The translations under genes and the position numbers were made by a program. Below the pieces are notes generated by a model. That model saw only the letters and a list, made by a program, of their open reading frames with translations, did not search any database and was not told the origin of the DNA. This document shows positions 1-8,657 of a stretch of DNA of 64,000 nucleotides, piece after piece. This DNA comes from Taibaiella sp041660405 (GTDB lineage: Bacteria; Bacteroidota; Bacteroidia; Chitinophagales; Chitinophagaceae). Where the stretch lies: contig JBAZWL010000012.1 in the NCBI GenBank assembly GCA_041660405.1, positions 62,001-126,000 of the forward strand. Direction: 5' to 3'. How positions within the stretch are numbered: position 1 is the stretch's first letter; each line of letters starts with the position of its first letter.

Positions 1-458
1 GAAACAAAAACCCTTTTTCTCGTGCCTTGTACGACACATATTGCGCTTACTTTTGCGTTGCTCCAAAGTCTGGTATTCTTACTTTCTGGTCCTATTTTTG
101 TGACTTTGAACGTGCTGAGATCAACGCTGAAGAGACCCAGGTTAGTTCCCGCAAGTAACTCGTTCTTGCTGTCATTAATGGCAAGAGTAGTGATTTGAAG
201 ATTGGAAAGTACTCCATGTAATTTGGTAAATGTATAACCATCGTAAATATTAATGCCATTATGAGTACCGATCCACATCAGCCCCCGATTATCTTTTGCT
301 ATGGCGCTGATGTCATTGCTGCTTAAGCCATCACGGCCTTCGTACAATATTGCCTTTGCAAAAGAAAGGAAAGGAATTACCCAAAAAAGAAATAGCATAC
401 ATACGGCTTTAAAGCTGCATGTATGCCTGTTATGTATTTTGACGCTTTTAGTAAACAT
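1..458 (-). CDS. Two-component regulator propeller protein, N-terminal part (partial)
   Basis: Runs off the left edge; about 152 N-terminal residues are visible. A basic start (MFTKSVKIHNR) is followed by a hydrophobic stretch ending LSFAKA, read as a signal peptide. Next come two propeller-type blades with the hallmark words GLMWIGTHNGI, YDGYTF and GTNLGLFSVD. Proteins that begin this way in Bacteroidota are usually periplasmic-sensor histidine kinases or hybrid two-component systems that detect glycans or other nutrients and span the inner membrane. The kinase part lies outside the window, so the exact class is inference. The ATG at 458 is the first possible start because an in-frame TAA lies directly upstream (461-459); a second ATG at 398 would cut into the signal peptide. 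Confidence 0.72.
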   Translation of the reverse strand, partial: MFTKSVKIHNRHTCSFKAVCMLFLFWVIPFLSFAKAILYEGRDGLSSNDISAIAKDNRGLMWIGTHNGINIYDGYTFTKLHGVLSNLQITTLAINDSKNELLAGTNLGLFSVDLSTFKVTKIGPESKNTRLWSNAKVSAICVVQGTRKRVFV

Positions 459-576
459 TTACCTTATCCCAGACAGAAAGCCTGTACCGCTAAGATAATG
501 ATTTCAACGAGTATTTCTTTTGATTTAGTTACAAATAAACATGGAGTAAACTTAATTATTTACCTGCTCCCGGAAT

Positions 577-1428
577 TCAGGATTCGCTGATTATTTGAGG
601 CACTTCTTTTTTCTCAATACTTTTTACCAGCCCGGAAAAGATGGCCGCAAGTTTTGGCGCTGCTGCATTAGCTGCCTGAAGCACTTCTTCATGGGTAATT
701 ACATTAAGCTCATCCCGAATGCCAAGATCTGTAATGATACTTGCAGCAAATACATTCATACCACTATGTATTGCTACTATTACTTCGGGTACTGTACTCA
801 TGCCCACGGCATCGCCACCTATTATGTGAAGCCAGTTATATTCGGCGCGTGTTTCAAATGTTGGCCCTTGCAATCCTATGTAAACGCCTTCATGTACTGG
901 TATTTCCAGCTTTTGAGCTATAGATTTTGCCTTGGATAAAAGACCAAGATTATAAGGTTCGCTCATATCAGGGAATCGTGTTCCAAGACGTTCATCATTT
1001 TCACCACGTAAAGGATGTTCAGGAAACTGGTTGATATGATCATTGATGAACATAATATCACCTACTTTAAAAGCCGGATTCATGCCACCCGCAGCATTGG
1101 ATACCAAAAGCGTTTGCACACCTAAAGCTTTCATTACACGAACGGGGAAAGTAATTTCCTGCATGTTGTATCCTTCATAATAATGAAAGCGCCCTGCCAT
1201 CAACATCACATTCTTCCCGCTAAGCGTACCAAAAATAAGCTTACCTGCATGACCCTCCACGGTGCTGTGCGGAAAATTCGGAATTTCTGTATAAGGAATT
1301 TCTACTTCGATAGTTACTGATGTGGCCAGCTCACCTAAGCCGCTTCCCAGTATAATACCAACCGTAGGGTTTTCGCTGATCTTCGCTTGTATGTAACTTG
1401 TTGTTTCCTGTATTTTTTCAAAAGACAT
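577..1428 (-). CDS. punA: Purine-nucleoside phosphorylase
   Basis: Cytoplasmic enzyme of purine salvage that splits purine nucleosides with phosphate into base and (deoxy)ribose-1-phosphate. The 283 residues match the trimeric PNP family. The phosphate site GSGLG lies at 28-32, followed by PHSTVEGHAGK, RFHYYEGY, NAAGGMN, the base-binding GPTFETRAE with its Glu, and GMSTVPE. At the position where mammalian PNP has the base-contacting Asn (ITN), this protein has Asp (ITD). Asp looks usual for Bacteroidota PNPs from memory and might widen the range of bases accepted. It is a single gene with its own likely promoter at 1454-1483. The leftmost neighbour reads the same way after a 118-base gap. Confidence 0.93.
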   Translation of the reverse strand: MSFEKIQETTSYIQAKISENPTVGIILGSGLGELATSVTIEVEIPYTEIPNFPHSTVEGHAGKLIFGTLSGKNVMLMAGRFHYYEGYNMQEITFPVRVMKALGVQTLLVSNAAGGMNPAFKVGDIMFINDHINQFPEHPLRGENDERLGTRFPDMSEPYNLGLLSKAKSIAQKLEIPVHEGVYIGLQGPTFETRAEYNWLHIIGGDAVGMSTVPEVIVAIHSGMNVFAASIITDLGIRDELNVITHEEVLQAANAAAPKLAAIFSGLVKSIEKKEVPQIISES

Positions 1429-1453
1429 TTTAAAGTAGCATTTTTCGTGGGGT

Positions 1454-1483
1454 CAAATCTATGTCATAAACAGGTTTGAACAA
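1454..1483 (-). promoter_or_regulatory. Likely promoter of the purine-nucleoside phosphorylase gene
   Basis: On the minus strand, TTG (1483-1481) is followed after 19 bases by TAGATTTG (1461-1454). This fits the Bacteroidota sigma-A consensus TTTG/TTG, 17-23 bases, TAnnTTTG. Transcription would begin near 1447, leaving a short leader before the ATG at 1428. Confidence 0.6.
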
Positions 1484-1486
1484 TCA

Positions 1487-2041
1487 TTAAAGCAAAATAT
1501 CATTGTGAGGTTTCTGCGTTGGCATAACCACAGAATCATCATCAGCAAGCATCTGAGAAGGGTGACGTTGTTCTAATCCTTCCATAGCTGCTTTGCGTTT
1601 TAATAGTTGTTCTACAAGCAATTTCATATTACGACCAGCCACATGCAGTACGCTGTTCTTAAGCCTTATGGTGCCCAACATCCTCGCAATAATAAACAAT
1701 AAAAGTGCTGCAAATACAGCCATACCACGAATGCCCCAGTGTAAAAGGTTCAAATCATATTGATGATATCGCTCGGCCAGGCTTGAATCGTGTGCGATCT
1801 GATTCATCAAATAAAAGGGATACAATTTATCCATAAATACTGCGAAAGCAATACAACCTAATACCAAAAGCCATGAGATGATTTCCATAAAAACGATAAA
1901 ACCCGTATGGAACAGCCTTCTTGCAGCTGGCATGCGTAGTGATGTTGCCATTGGGTCAATCAGATCAACTTGTTCATTGATCGTTTTTTTCTGTTCCTGG
2001 AAATCACGGATAAGATCCTCCTGAAGATTAAGTGGTTTCAT
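1487..2041 (-). CDS. Small two-helix membrane protein, function unknown
   Basis: I do not recognise a family. From the ATG at 2041 it has about 184 residues: a charged cytoplasmic-like N-terminus (MKPLNLQEDLIRDFQEQKK), one membrane segment (FMEIISWLLVLGCIAFAVF), a loop of about 30 residues, and a second membrane segment (GMAVFAALLLFIIARML). The tail is basic and possibly helical (NMKLLVEQLLKRKAAMEGLEQ). An upstream in-frame ATG at 2083 would add 14 residues (MVAEFHLPVYTLFY) that look less natural, so 2041 is preferred. It reads the same way as the phosphorylase gene 58 bases downstream, but that gene seems to have its own promoter overlapping this gene's end. Confidence 0.6.
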   Translation of the reverse strand: MKPLNLQEDLIRDFQEQKKTINEQVDLIDPMATSLRMPAARRLFHTGFIVFMEIISWLLVLGCIAFAVFMDKLYPFYLMNQIAHDSSLAERYHQYDLNLLHWGIRGMAVFAALLLFIIARMLGTIRLKNSVLHVAGRNMKLLVEQLLKRKAAMEGLEQRHPSQMLADDDSVVMPTQKPHNDILL

Positions 2042-2243
2042 ATAAAATAGGGTATAAACCGGTAAATGAAATTCAGCTACCAAGGGCGAAAATATTTTAA
2101 CTAGGAGGATTTAGCAAAAGAAAAGTTAAGAAGTTATACACATATTGCTGACCCAATGAAATAAGACGAATTAATACTTGATAAACAGTGATTTCCACTG
2201 AAAAAATTTTCGGTGAGTATTGACTTACCATTTTTTTTCTAAA

Positions 2244-2257
2244 AATGAACGTTCATT
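2244..2257. promoter_or_regulatory. Perfect palindrome, likely operator of the TetR regulator
   Basis: AATGAACGTTCATT is a perfect 14-base palindrome, and the right half continues as CATTCAT, giving a second overlapping half-site. It sits 24 bases upstream of the TetR start codon, overlapping the expected promoter. TetR proteins of fatty-acid degradation operons bind palindromes of the TGAAC/TGAAT type, so autoregulation is the simplest reading. I did not find another exact copy in front of the fad genes. Confidence 0.6.
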
Positions 2258-2281
2258 CATTTTTTTACTTAATATTGCTAG

Positions 2282-2842
2282 ATGGACAAAAGAGAAGCGA
2301 TTCTTAAAGGTGTACTTAAGCTTGTGAACCGTGAAGGTTTTTACCATCTCAACATGAAGAAAATAGCGCAGGAAGCTGGAGTGGCCGCCGGTACTATTTA
2401 TCTCTATTTTAAAGGCAAAGAAGATCTGATTAACGCTTTATACGCCATGATTGTAACCGAATTCAACAATAATGTACTGGAAGGATATATTGAAGGCAGG
2501 AGTGTAAAGGAGAATTTTTATGCCATGCTAAATAACGCAGTCGAGTTTTATATGAATGATGCTGACCAGTTTAGTTTTATTGAACAATATACCTACGCGC
2601 CATTTTTGTTTAAAGAAAACCAGGAAGAGAATTTTTTACTACTACTGCCTATTTATAAAATGATGCGGGAAGGCAAGAAACATGGATTGGTAAAAAATAT
2701 TCCCGACGCTGTTTTGCTTTCTCTGATTCATGGCCCGATGAATACTATTATTAAACTTCATCTGGCACATAAAACGGACCTCAATAAAAAAGGCGCTAAA
2801 CAAAAGTTCTACGATGCTGTTTGGAATTCGATCACAATGTAA
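2282..2842 (+). CDS. TetR/AcrR-family transcriptional regulator
   Basis: 186 residues. The N-terminal helix-turn-helix spans about 8-50 (REAILKGVLKLVNREGF, then MKKIAQEAGVAAGTIYLYFKGKEDLI), the typical TetR signature with recognition helix VAAGTIYLYF. The C-terminal half is the variable ligand/dimer domain. It stands 200 bases upstream of, and on the same strand as, a fadN-fadA-fadE set, which suggests an acyl-CoA-responsive repressor of beta-oxidation comparable in role to FadR (YsiA) of Bacillus. That role is inference from position and from the palindrome just upstream of its start. Confidence 0.85.
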   Translation: MDKREAILKGVLKLVNREGFYHLNMKKIAQEAGVAAGTIYLYFKGKEDLINALYAMIVTEFNNNVLEGYIEGRSVKENFYAMLNNAVEFYMNDADQFSFIEQYTYAPFLFKENQEENFLLLLPIYKMMREGKKHGLVKNIPDAVLLSLIHGPMNTIIKLHLAHKTDLNKKGAKQKFYDAVWNSITM

Positions 2843-2846
2843 TTAT

Positions 2847-3035
2847 GGGTAGTTAGGTATTGAGCTGTGATATTGAGAATGGGGTGTAACTTTTATGGAA
2901 TGAAATATTGAATAGTATAAGTTGTTAACCGAAAAATCAAAATAATTAAATAAAAAGGAAAAGAGACATAGTATAGAAATGGTTTTCAAAAGAATAACAT
3001 CTCAATACTCATATCTCCATACCCAATACTCAATT
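2847..3035. repeat. Word-repeat leader between tetR and fadN
   Basis: Contains CTCAATACTC and CATACCCAATACTCAATT at 3001-3035 and an inverted, degenerate version of the same words (GGTATTGAG, ATATTGAGAATGGGGTG) at 2857-2886. The two blocks can pair in RNA across the gap. The same words occur before fadE and before the thioesterase gene at 11344. No promoter consensus is clear; the middle part (2890-3000) is AT-rich and shows nothing else I can support. Confidence 0.5.
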
Positions 3036-3042
3036 AAAAAAT

Positions 3043-5421
3043 ATGAATCGCATAATTAAAAAAGTAGCAGTACTTGGGTCAGGTGTAATGGGAAGCCGTA
3101 TTGCTTGTCATTTCGCGAATATCGGCCTCGAAGTATTATTGCTGGATATTGTTCCGAAAGATGCCCCTGCAGGCGATCTTAAAGCAAGAAATAAAATTGT
3201 AAATGATGCTTTGGCTTTTGCTTTAAAATCCAATCCATCACCTATTTACAGCAAGTCTTTTGCGAAGAGAATCAGCACAGGAAACTTTGATGATGACTTG
3301 CCAAAGATTAAAGATTGCGATTGGGTAATTGAAGTAGTTATTGAAAGATTGGATATTAAACAACAGGTATTTACCAATGTAGAAAAGCACCGCAAGCCAG
3401 GTTCCTTAATTACGTCCAACACTTCGGGCATTCCTATCCATTTAATGGCCGAAGGCCGAAGTGAAGATTTCAGGAAACATTTTTGTGGTACACACTTTTT
3501 TAATCCGCCGAGATATTTAAAACTACTGGAAATTATTCCTACCGCAGATACAGATAAAGATGTGGTCGATTTTCTGATGCATTATGGTGAGAAGTTTTTA
3601 GGAAAAACTACCGTACAGGCAAAGGATACACCGGCATTTATCGGTAACCGTATTGGTGTATTCAGTATGATGAGCCTGTTGCAATACGTAGAAAAAACAG
3701 GATTGACCATTGAAGAAGTGGACAAACTGACAGGTCCTGTAGTTGGCCGTCCTAAGTCGGCTACCTTCCGCACCGCCGATGTAGTGGGGATTGATACATT
3801 GGCGTTGGTAGCTAATTCATTAGTTGAAAATGTAGCCAATGACGAAGCAAAAGATTCTTTGAAAGTTCCGGAGTTTGTCAATAAAATGATTGCAAACAAA
3901 TGGCTGGGAAGTAAGACGGAGCAAGGTTTTTTCAAAAAGGTAAAAGGCGAAGGTGGCAAAAGTGAAATACATGCATTGGATTTGAAAACATTGGAATACA
4001 AGCCTTCGCAGAAAGTAAAGTTTGCAGCATTGGAAGCAACAAAACCTGTTGATGATCTACGTCAACGATTGAAAATGTTGATCGCTGCCAAAGATAAAGC
4101 CGGTGATTTTTACCGCGCTACTTTATTCCCGCTTTTTGCTTATTCAAGCAACCGTATTCCTGAAATTTCAGATGAACTTTATAAAATAGACGATGCCATC
4201 AAAGCCGGCTATGGCTGGGAGCTAGGACCATTTGATACCTGGGATACATTGGGTGTAGATGCCACAGTAAAAGCCATGGAGCAAGCCGGCAATAAACCTG
4301 CGCAATGGGTATATGATATGCTGGCGGCTGGTAACACTTCTTTCTACAAAATTGAAAACGGAAACCGCCTGTTCTACGATATCCCTTCAAAATCTTATAA
4401 AGTTATACCGGGTACTGAAGAGTTTATTCTTCTCGAAAATATCCGTGAAAGTAAAACGGTATGGAAGAATAGCGGCACGACTATTACCGATATAGGAGAT
4501 GGAATTCTGAACATAGAATTCCATACCAAGATGAACAGTATTGGTGGCGAGGTATTGGAAGGTATTAACAAGGCCATTGACCTGGCTGAAAAAGAATATA
4601 AAGGGCTTGTCATTTCCAACGAAGGGGCCAACTTTAGTGCGGGAGCCAACGTGGGTATGATTTTCATGATGGCAGTAGAGCAGGAATATGACGAACTGGA
4701 TTTTGCGATCCGTCAATTTCAGAATACAATGATGAGGTTGCGTTATTCTTCCATACCCGTTGTAGTAGCTCCACATAACATGGCACTGGGTGGTGGCTGC
4801 GAAATGTGCCTGCATGCAGATAAAGTTGTAGCACATGCAGAATCTTACATTGGCCTTGTAGAATTTGGCGTTGGTCTTATTCCTGGTGGTGGCGGCTCGA
4901 AAGAGTTTGCAGTCCGCCTTTCAGATTCTTTACATGAAGGCGATGTGGCATTGAATACCTATCGTGACAGGTTCTTAACTATAGGCCAGGCAAAGGTTTC
5001 TACTTCTGCAGAAGAAGCATTTGAACTAGGATATCTAAGAAGAGGAATCGATAAAGTGGTAGTTTCTGCAAATCGTTTATTAGCAGAAGCTAAAGCAGAA
5101 TGCCTTGAGTTGGCCAATGCCGGTTATGTACAGCCAGCCCATCGTAAGGATATTAAAGTATTAGGGAAAACTGCACTAGGATTAGCTTATCTGGGAGCAA
5201 ACTCTATGTTCACTGGTAATTACATAAGTGAACATGATGTGAAAATTTCTCAAAAATTAGGTTATGTTCTAGCAGGTGGAGACTTGTCTCAACCAACAGA
5301 AGTAAGTGAACAATACCTGCTAGACCTGGAGCGAGAAGCCTTCCTAAGCTTAACTACAGAGAAGAAAACTTTAGAACGAATACAATCTATTTTAACCGGA
5401 GGAAAAGTCCTTCGCAATTAA
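3043..5421 (+). CDS. fadN: 3-hydroxyacyl-CoA dehydrogenase / enoyl-CoA hydratase (FadN type)
   Basis: Bifunctional beta-oxidation enzyme of 792 residues with the dehydrogenase first and the hydratase second, as in Bacillus FadN and unlike E. coli FadB. The NAD site GSGVMG lies at 12-17, SNTSGIP near 125, the catalytic His at 151 (GTHFFNPP), and FIGNRIG near 200. The hydratase half begins near 480 and carries the oxyanion stretch NFSAGANV plus both expected glutamates, Glu587 (GGGCEM) and Glu607 (GLVEFGVGLIPGGGG). It hydrates trans-2-enoyl-CoA and oxidises the resulting 3-hydroxyacyl-CoA. It is followed 76 bases later by the thiolase, with which it should form one pathway and probably one transcript. 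Confidence 0.93.
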   Translation: MNRIIKKVAVLGSGVMGSRIACHFANIGLEVLLLDIVPKDAPAGDLKARNKIVNDALAFALKSNPSPIYSKSFAKRISTGNFDDDLPKIKDCDWVIEVVIERLDIKQQVFTNVEKHRKPGSLITSNTSGIPIHLMAEGRSEDFRKHFCGTHFFNPPRYLKLLEIIPTADTDKDVVDFLMHYGEKFLGKTTVQAKDTPAFIGNRIGVFSMMSLLQYVEKTGLTIEEVDKLTGPVVGRPKSATFRTADVVGIDTLALVANSLVENVANDEAKDSLKVPEFVNKMIANKWLGSKTEQGFFKKVKGEGGKSEIHALDLKTLEYKPSQKVKFAALEATKPVDDLRQRLKMLIAAKDKAGDFYRATLFPLFAYSSNRIPEISDELYKIDDAIKAGYGWELGPFDTWDTLGVDATVKAMEQAGNKPAQWVYDMLAAGNTSFYKIENGNRLFYDIPSKSYKVIPGTEEFILLENIRESKTVWKNSGTTITDIGDGILNIEFHTKMNSIGGEVLEGINKAIDLAEKEYKGLVISNEGANFSAGANVGMIFMMAVEQEYDELDFAIRQFQNTMMRLRYSSIPVVVAPHNMALGGGCEMCLHADKVVAHAESYIGLVEFGVGLIPGGGGSKEFAVRLSDSLHEGDVALNTYRDRFLTIGQAKVSTSAEEAFELGYLRRGIDKVVVSANRLLAEAKAECLELANAGYVQPAHRKDIKVLGKTALGLAYLGANSMFTGNYISEHDVKISQKLGYVLAGGDLSQPTEVSEQYLLDLEREAFLSLTTEKKTLERIQSILTGGKVLRN

Positions 5422-5497
5422 GAGGATTATTAATACAAATGATTAATCGTAGCATCGTTGCGCATTCGTTGCGTTCGTTGCGAGAAAAATAAAAACA

Positions 5498-6676
5498 ATG
5501 AACGCATACATAGTAGCAGGGCTAAGAAGTGCTGTAGGCAAAGCCACTCGAGGTGGGTTTCGTTTTACAAGACCCGATGTATTGGCTGCAGATGTCATTA
5601 AACAATTGATGGCTTCTGTCCCCCAAGTAAATGCCAAACAAGTAGATGATCTTATAGTAGGTAATGCAATGCCCGAAGCGGAGCAAGGCCTCAACTTTGC
5701 ACGATTCGTATCCTTAATGAGTTTTGATACAGATACTGTATCTGCAATGACAGTGAACCGTTATTGTGCTTCCGGCCTGGAAACTATAGCCATAGCAGCT
5801 TCCAAGATACACAGCGGTCTGGCGAACTGTATTATTGCCGGTGGTTCTGAAAGCATGAGCCTGATACCTATGGGAGGCTGGCGAGTGGTTCCAGATGCCG
5901 ATACAGCATTAGCACATCCCGATTATTATTGGAACATGGGCTTAACGGCCGAACAAGTTGCTAAAGAATATAAGGTAAGCCGTGAAGATCAGGATCAGTT
6001 TTCTTATCAATCTCATCAAAAAGCAATTAAAGCCATTACGGACGACAAATTTAAAAGCGAAATTGTTCCTGTAACAATTAAAGAAACATACATTGGTGCT
6101 AATTGCGGTAAAAAGAAAACAAGAGAATTTGTTGTAGATACTGATGAAGGCCCACGTGCAGATACCTCTATTGAAGCATTGACAAAATTGAAACCGGTAT
6201 TTGCAGCAGGCGGAAGTGTAACTGCGGGTAATTCTTCTCAAACCAGCGATGGTGCGGCTTTCGTAATGGTCGTAAGTGAACAGTTTTTGAAAGAGAATAA
6301 CCTGACACCTATTGCCCGTATGGTAAGTTATGCTTCGGCAGGAGTTCCGCCGCGTATTATGGGTATTGGCCCTATTGTGGCTATACCCAAAGCATTGAAA
6401 ATTGCTGGCCTTGGTTTAAATGACATCAGCCTCTTTGAATTAAATGAAGCCTTTGCATCACAGTCTTTAGCCGTAATACGTGAGCTGGGTATTAACCCTG
6501 ATATCACCAATGTAAATGGCGGAGCCATTGCTTTAGGCCATCCGTTGGGTTGTACTGGTACTAAGCTTACTGTGCAATTATTGAATGAGCTCAAACGTCG
6601 GGAACAGAAATATGGTATCGTAACCATGTGTGTGGGTACGGGGCAAGGCGCAGCAGGTGTATTTGAAATGCTCTGA
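5498..6676 (+). CDS. fadA: Acetyl-CoA C-acyltransferase (3-ketoacyl-CoA thiolase)
   Basis: Last step of beta-oxidation: thiolytic cleavage of 3-ketoacyl-CoA into acetyl-CoA and a shortened acyl-CoA. 392 residues, the usual length. The nucleophile is Cys90 (NRYCASGLETIA), His348 lies in GHPLGCTGT, and the second cysteine Cys378 is in MCVGTGQGAAG. This last motif is usually CIGGGMG in biosynthetic thiolases and CVGVGQG-like in degradative ones. The 76-base gap to fadN holds three tightly spaced copies of CGTTGCG (5456-5480), a small direct repeat of unknown meaning. Second gene of the fadN-fadA-fadE order known from Bacillus. Confidence 0.93.
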   Translation: MNAYIVAGLRSAVGKATRGGFRFTRPDVLAADVIKQLMASVPQVNAKQVDDLIVGNAMPEAEQGLNFARFVSLMSFDTDTVSAMTVNRYCASGLETIAIAASKIHSGLANCIIAGGSESMSLIPMGGWRVVPDADTALAHPDYYWNMGLTAEQVAKEYKVSREDQDQFSYQSHQKAIKAITDDKFKSEIVPVTIKETYIGANCGKKKTREFVVDTDEGPRADTSIEALTKLKPVFAAGGSVTAGNSSQTSDGAAFVMVVSEQFLKENNLTPIARMVSYASAGVPPRIMGIGPIVAIPKALKIAGLGLNDISLFELNEAFASQSLAVIRELGINPDITNVNGGAIALGHPLGCTGTKLTVQLLNELKRREQKYGIVTMCVGTGQGAAGVFEML

Positions 6677-6728
6677 TTTAATTAAAATAAAAATTTAAAA
6701 CTTTTTTGGGGATTGTTTGTCAGCCAAC

Positions 6729-6762
6729 ATCTCAATACCCAATACTCAATTCTCAATACTAA
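6729..6762 (+). repeat. Word repeat before fadE (CAATACCCAATACTCAAT type)
   Basis: The leader of fadE reads CTCAATACCC, AATACTCAATT, CTCAATACT directly before AATATG, nearly the same words as in the fadN leader at 3001-3035. If translation started at the upstream ATG (6713), this repeat would be read as protein (SQHLNTQYSILNT), which is not acyl-CoA dehydrogenase sequence. This supports the start at 6764. Confidence 0.5.
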
Positions 6763-6763
6763 T

Positions 6764-8542
6764 ATGAATACAGCAATTAAAGGCGGCGAATTTCTAATCA
6801 AAGACACCAATGCCCAGGATATTTTTATTCCGGAAGATTGGAATGAAGAACAGATCATGATCGCAGAGATGTGCCGTGATTTTTTAAAACAAAATGTAGA
6901 TAATCAACTGGATCGTATAGATAGCCAGGAAGAAGGGCTGATGCCATCGCTACTCGATAAAGCCGGTGAACTGGGTTTGCTTGGTATGAGTGTGCCGGAA
7001 GAATATGGTGGCGTGGGTAAGGATTTCGTTACTTCTATGTTGACCACTGAAGTGCTTGGTGCCGGCCATTCGTTTGCTGTTGCTTTATCAGCGCATACCG
7101 GAATCGGTACTTTACCTATTCTTTATTATGGCAATGAAGAACAAAAGAAAAAGTATGTAACCAAGCTTGCTACCGGTGAATGGAAAGGCTGCTATTGTCT
7201 TACAGAGCCTGGGGCTGGTTCAGATGCCAACTCTGGTAAAACGAAAGCTACTTTATCTGAAGATGGTAAGCATTATATTCTGAATGGGCAAAAAATGTGG
7301 ATCACCAATGGTGGCTTTGCTGATGTGTTTACTGTATTTGCTAAAATTGATGATGATAAAAACCTAAGTGCATTTATTGTCGAGAAAGGCTTTGAAGGTC
7401 TTTCCCTTAATGCGGAAGAACATAAAATGGGTATTAAAGGAAGCTCTACCCGCCAGGTATTTTTCAACGATTGTAAAGTACCCGTTGAGAATCTATTATC
7501 TACCCGTGAAAACGGTTTTAAGATAGCGGTAAATATCCTTAATCTGGGTCGTATTAAATTAGGCGGTGCTGCTCTTGGTGCTTCAAAAGAGGTGATCAGT
7601 AAGGCTGTGAATTATGCAAATGAGCGTGAACAATTTGGTCGTCCCATTTCTAAGTACGGTGCCATAAAATATAAACTGGCTGAACAAGCTATTCGCACTT
7701 ATGCCTCTGAAGCTGCTACTTACCGTGCTTCACAGAATATAGAAGACGCCACCAAATCTATGATTGATAGTGGTATGGATGCAGCGCAAGCCAAGTTAAA
7801 AGGTACAGAGCAGTTTGCAATTGAAGCAGCCATGATTAAGGTTCACGCCTCTGAAGTTTTGGACTATGTGACCGATGAAGGCGTGCAAATATATGGTGGG
7901 ATGGGGTATAGTGCCGAAGCGCCTATGGACAGAGCTTACCGCGATGCCCGCATCAACAGGATATTTGAGGGTACCAATGAAATTAACCGTATGCTTTCTG
8001 TAGACATGATGCTGAAACGCGCCATGAAAGGCGAACTGGACTTAATGGGACCTGCACAAAAAGTTGCAGGAGAATTGATGAGCATCCCGGATTTCGGAAC
8101 GCAGGAGGAAGGTCTTTTTGCAAAGGAACACAAATACATTTCCGGATTTAAAAAAGCTGTATTGATGACTGCTGGTGGCGCTGTACAAAAGCTGATGCAA
8201 TCGCTAAGCAAAGAGCAAGAAGTGATCATGTACCTGGCCGATATGCTCATAGAACTTTATGTTAGTGAGTCGGTATTGTTACGTGTTGAGAAACTGGTTT
8301 CAAAAATTGGGGAAGAGGCTGCAAAGGAAAAGATTGATATAGCCAGAGTGTACATTTACGATGCTGCACAACGAATGCACACCGCAGGGCGTAATGCTTT
8401 AAACTCATTTGCAGAAGGCGATGAGAAACGTATGATGATGATGGGCATCAAACGTTTTACTAAGACGGAAGATTTTAATACTACCGAAGCTCGTAGAAAT
8501 ATCGCTTCAAAATTAATTGAGGCAAATAAATACTGCTTCTAA
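6764..8542 (+). CDS. fadE: Acyl-CoA dehydrogenase, long form (FadE/VLCAD-like)
   Basis: FAD enzyme that introduces the trans-2 double bond into acyl-CoA, the first oxidation of beta-oxidation. About 592 residues from the ATG at 6764 (MNTAIKGGEFLIKD). This is longer than short-chain dehydrogenases (about 380) and matches Bacillus FadE and mitochondrial VLCAD/ACAD9, which carry a C-terminal helical extension. FAD and substrate motifs are CLTEPGAGSDANS and MWITNGGFAD, then YANEREQFGRPI, QIYGGMGYS, and IFEGTNEINR, which holds the usual catalytic Glu of this branch. Residues after about 440 form the extra C-terminal domain. Third gene of the fad set; a hairpin follows at 8547. Confidence 0.92.
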   Translation: MNTAIKGGEFLIKDTNAQDIFIPEDWNEEQIMIAEMCRDFLKQNVDNQLDRIDSQEEGLMPSLLDKAGELGLLGMSVPEEYGGVGKDFVTSMLTTEVLGAGHSFAVALSAHTGIGTLPILYYGNEEQKKKYVTKLATGEWKGCYCLTEPGAGSDANSGKTKATLSEDGKHYILNGQKMWITNGGFADVFTVFAKIDDDKNLSAFIVEKGFEGLSLNAEEHKMGIKGSSTRQVFFNDCKVPVENLLSTRENGFKIAVNILNLGRIKLGGAALGASKEVISKAVNYANEREQFGRPISKYGAIKYKLAEQAIRTYASEAATYRASQNIEDATKSMIDSGMDAAQAKLKGTEQFAIEAAMIKVHASEVLDYVTDEGVQIYGGMGYSAEAPMDRAYRDARINRIFEGTNEINRMLSVDMMLKRAMKGELDLMGPAQKVAGELMSIPDFGTQEEGLFAKEHKYISGFKKAVLMTAGGAVQKLMQSLSKEQEVIMYLADMLIELYVSESVLLRVEKLVSKIGEEAAKEKIDIARVYIYDAAQRMHTAGRNALNSFAEGDEKRMMMMGIKRFTKTEDFNTTEARRNIASKLIEANKYCF

Positions 8543-8546
8543 AAAT

Positions 8547-8582
8547 ATCCGGAGTAGAAGGCTAAAATCTTTTACTCCGGAT
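8547..8582 (+). terminator. Hairpin after fadE
   Basis: ATCCGGAGTA (8547-8556) and TACTCCGGAT (8573-8582) form a perfect 10-bp stem with a 16-base loop. There is no strong T-tract behind it, so it may be a weak terminator or an RNA-stabilising hairpin between the fad set and the FadL gene. Confidence 0.5.
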
Positions 8583-8657
8583 GTTCATTGTTATCACAAG
8601 TAATCTAACAAACAGTACATTATTGAACCATTATTACTAACCCCCAAAAATACTAAA

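Noticed and set aside
6713..6763. Earlier ATG of the acyl-CoA dehydrogenase
   Set aside because: The extra residues are a translation of the CAATACCCAATACTCAAT word repeat, which is also found in non-coding leaders.
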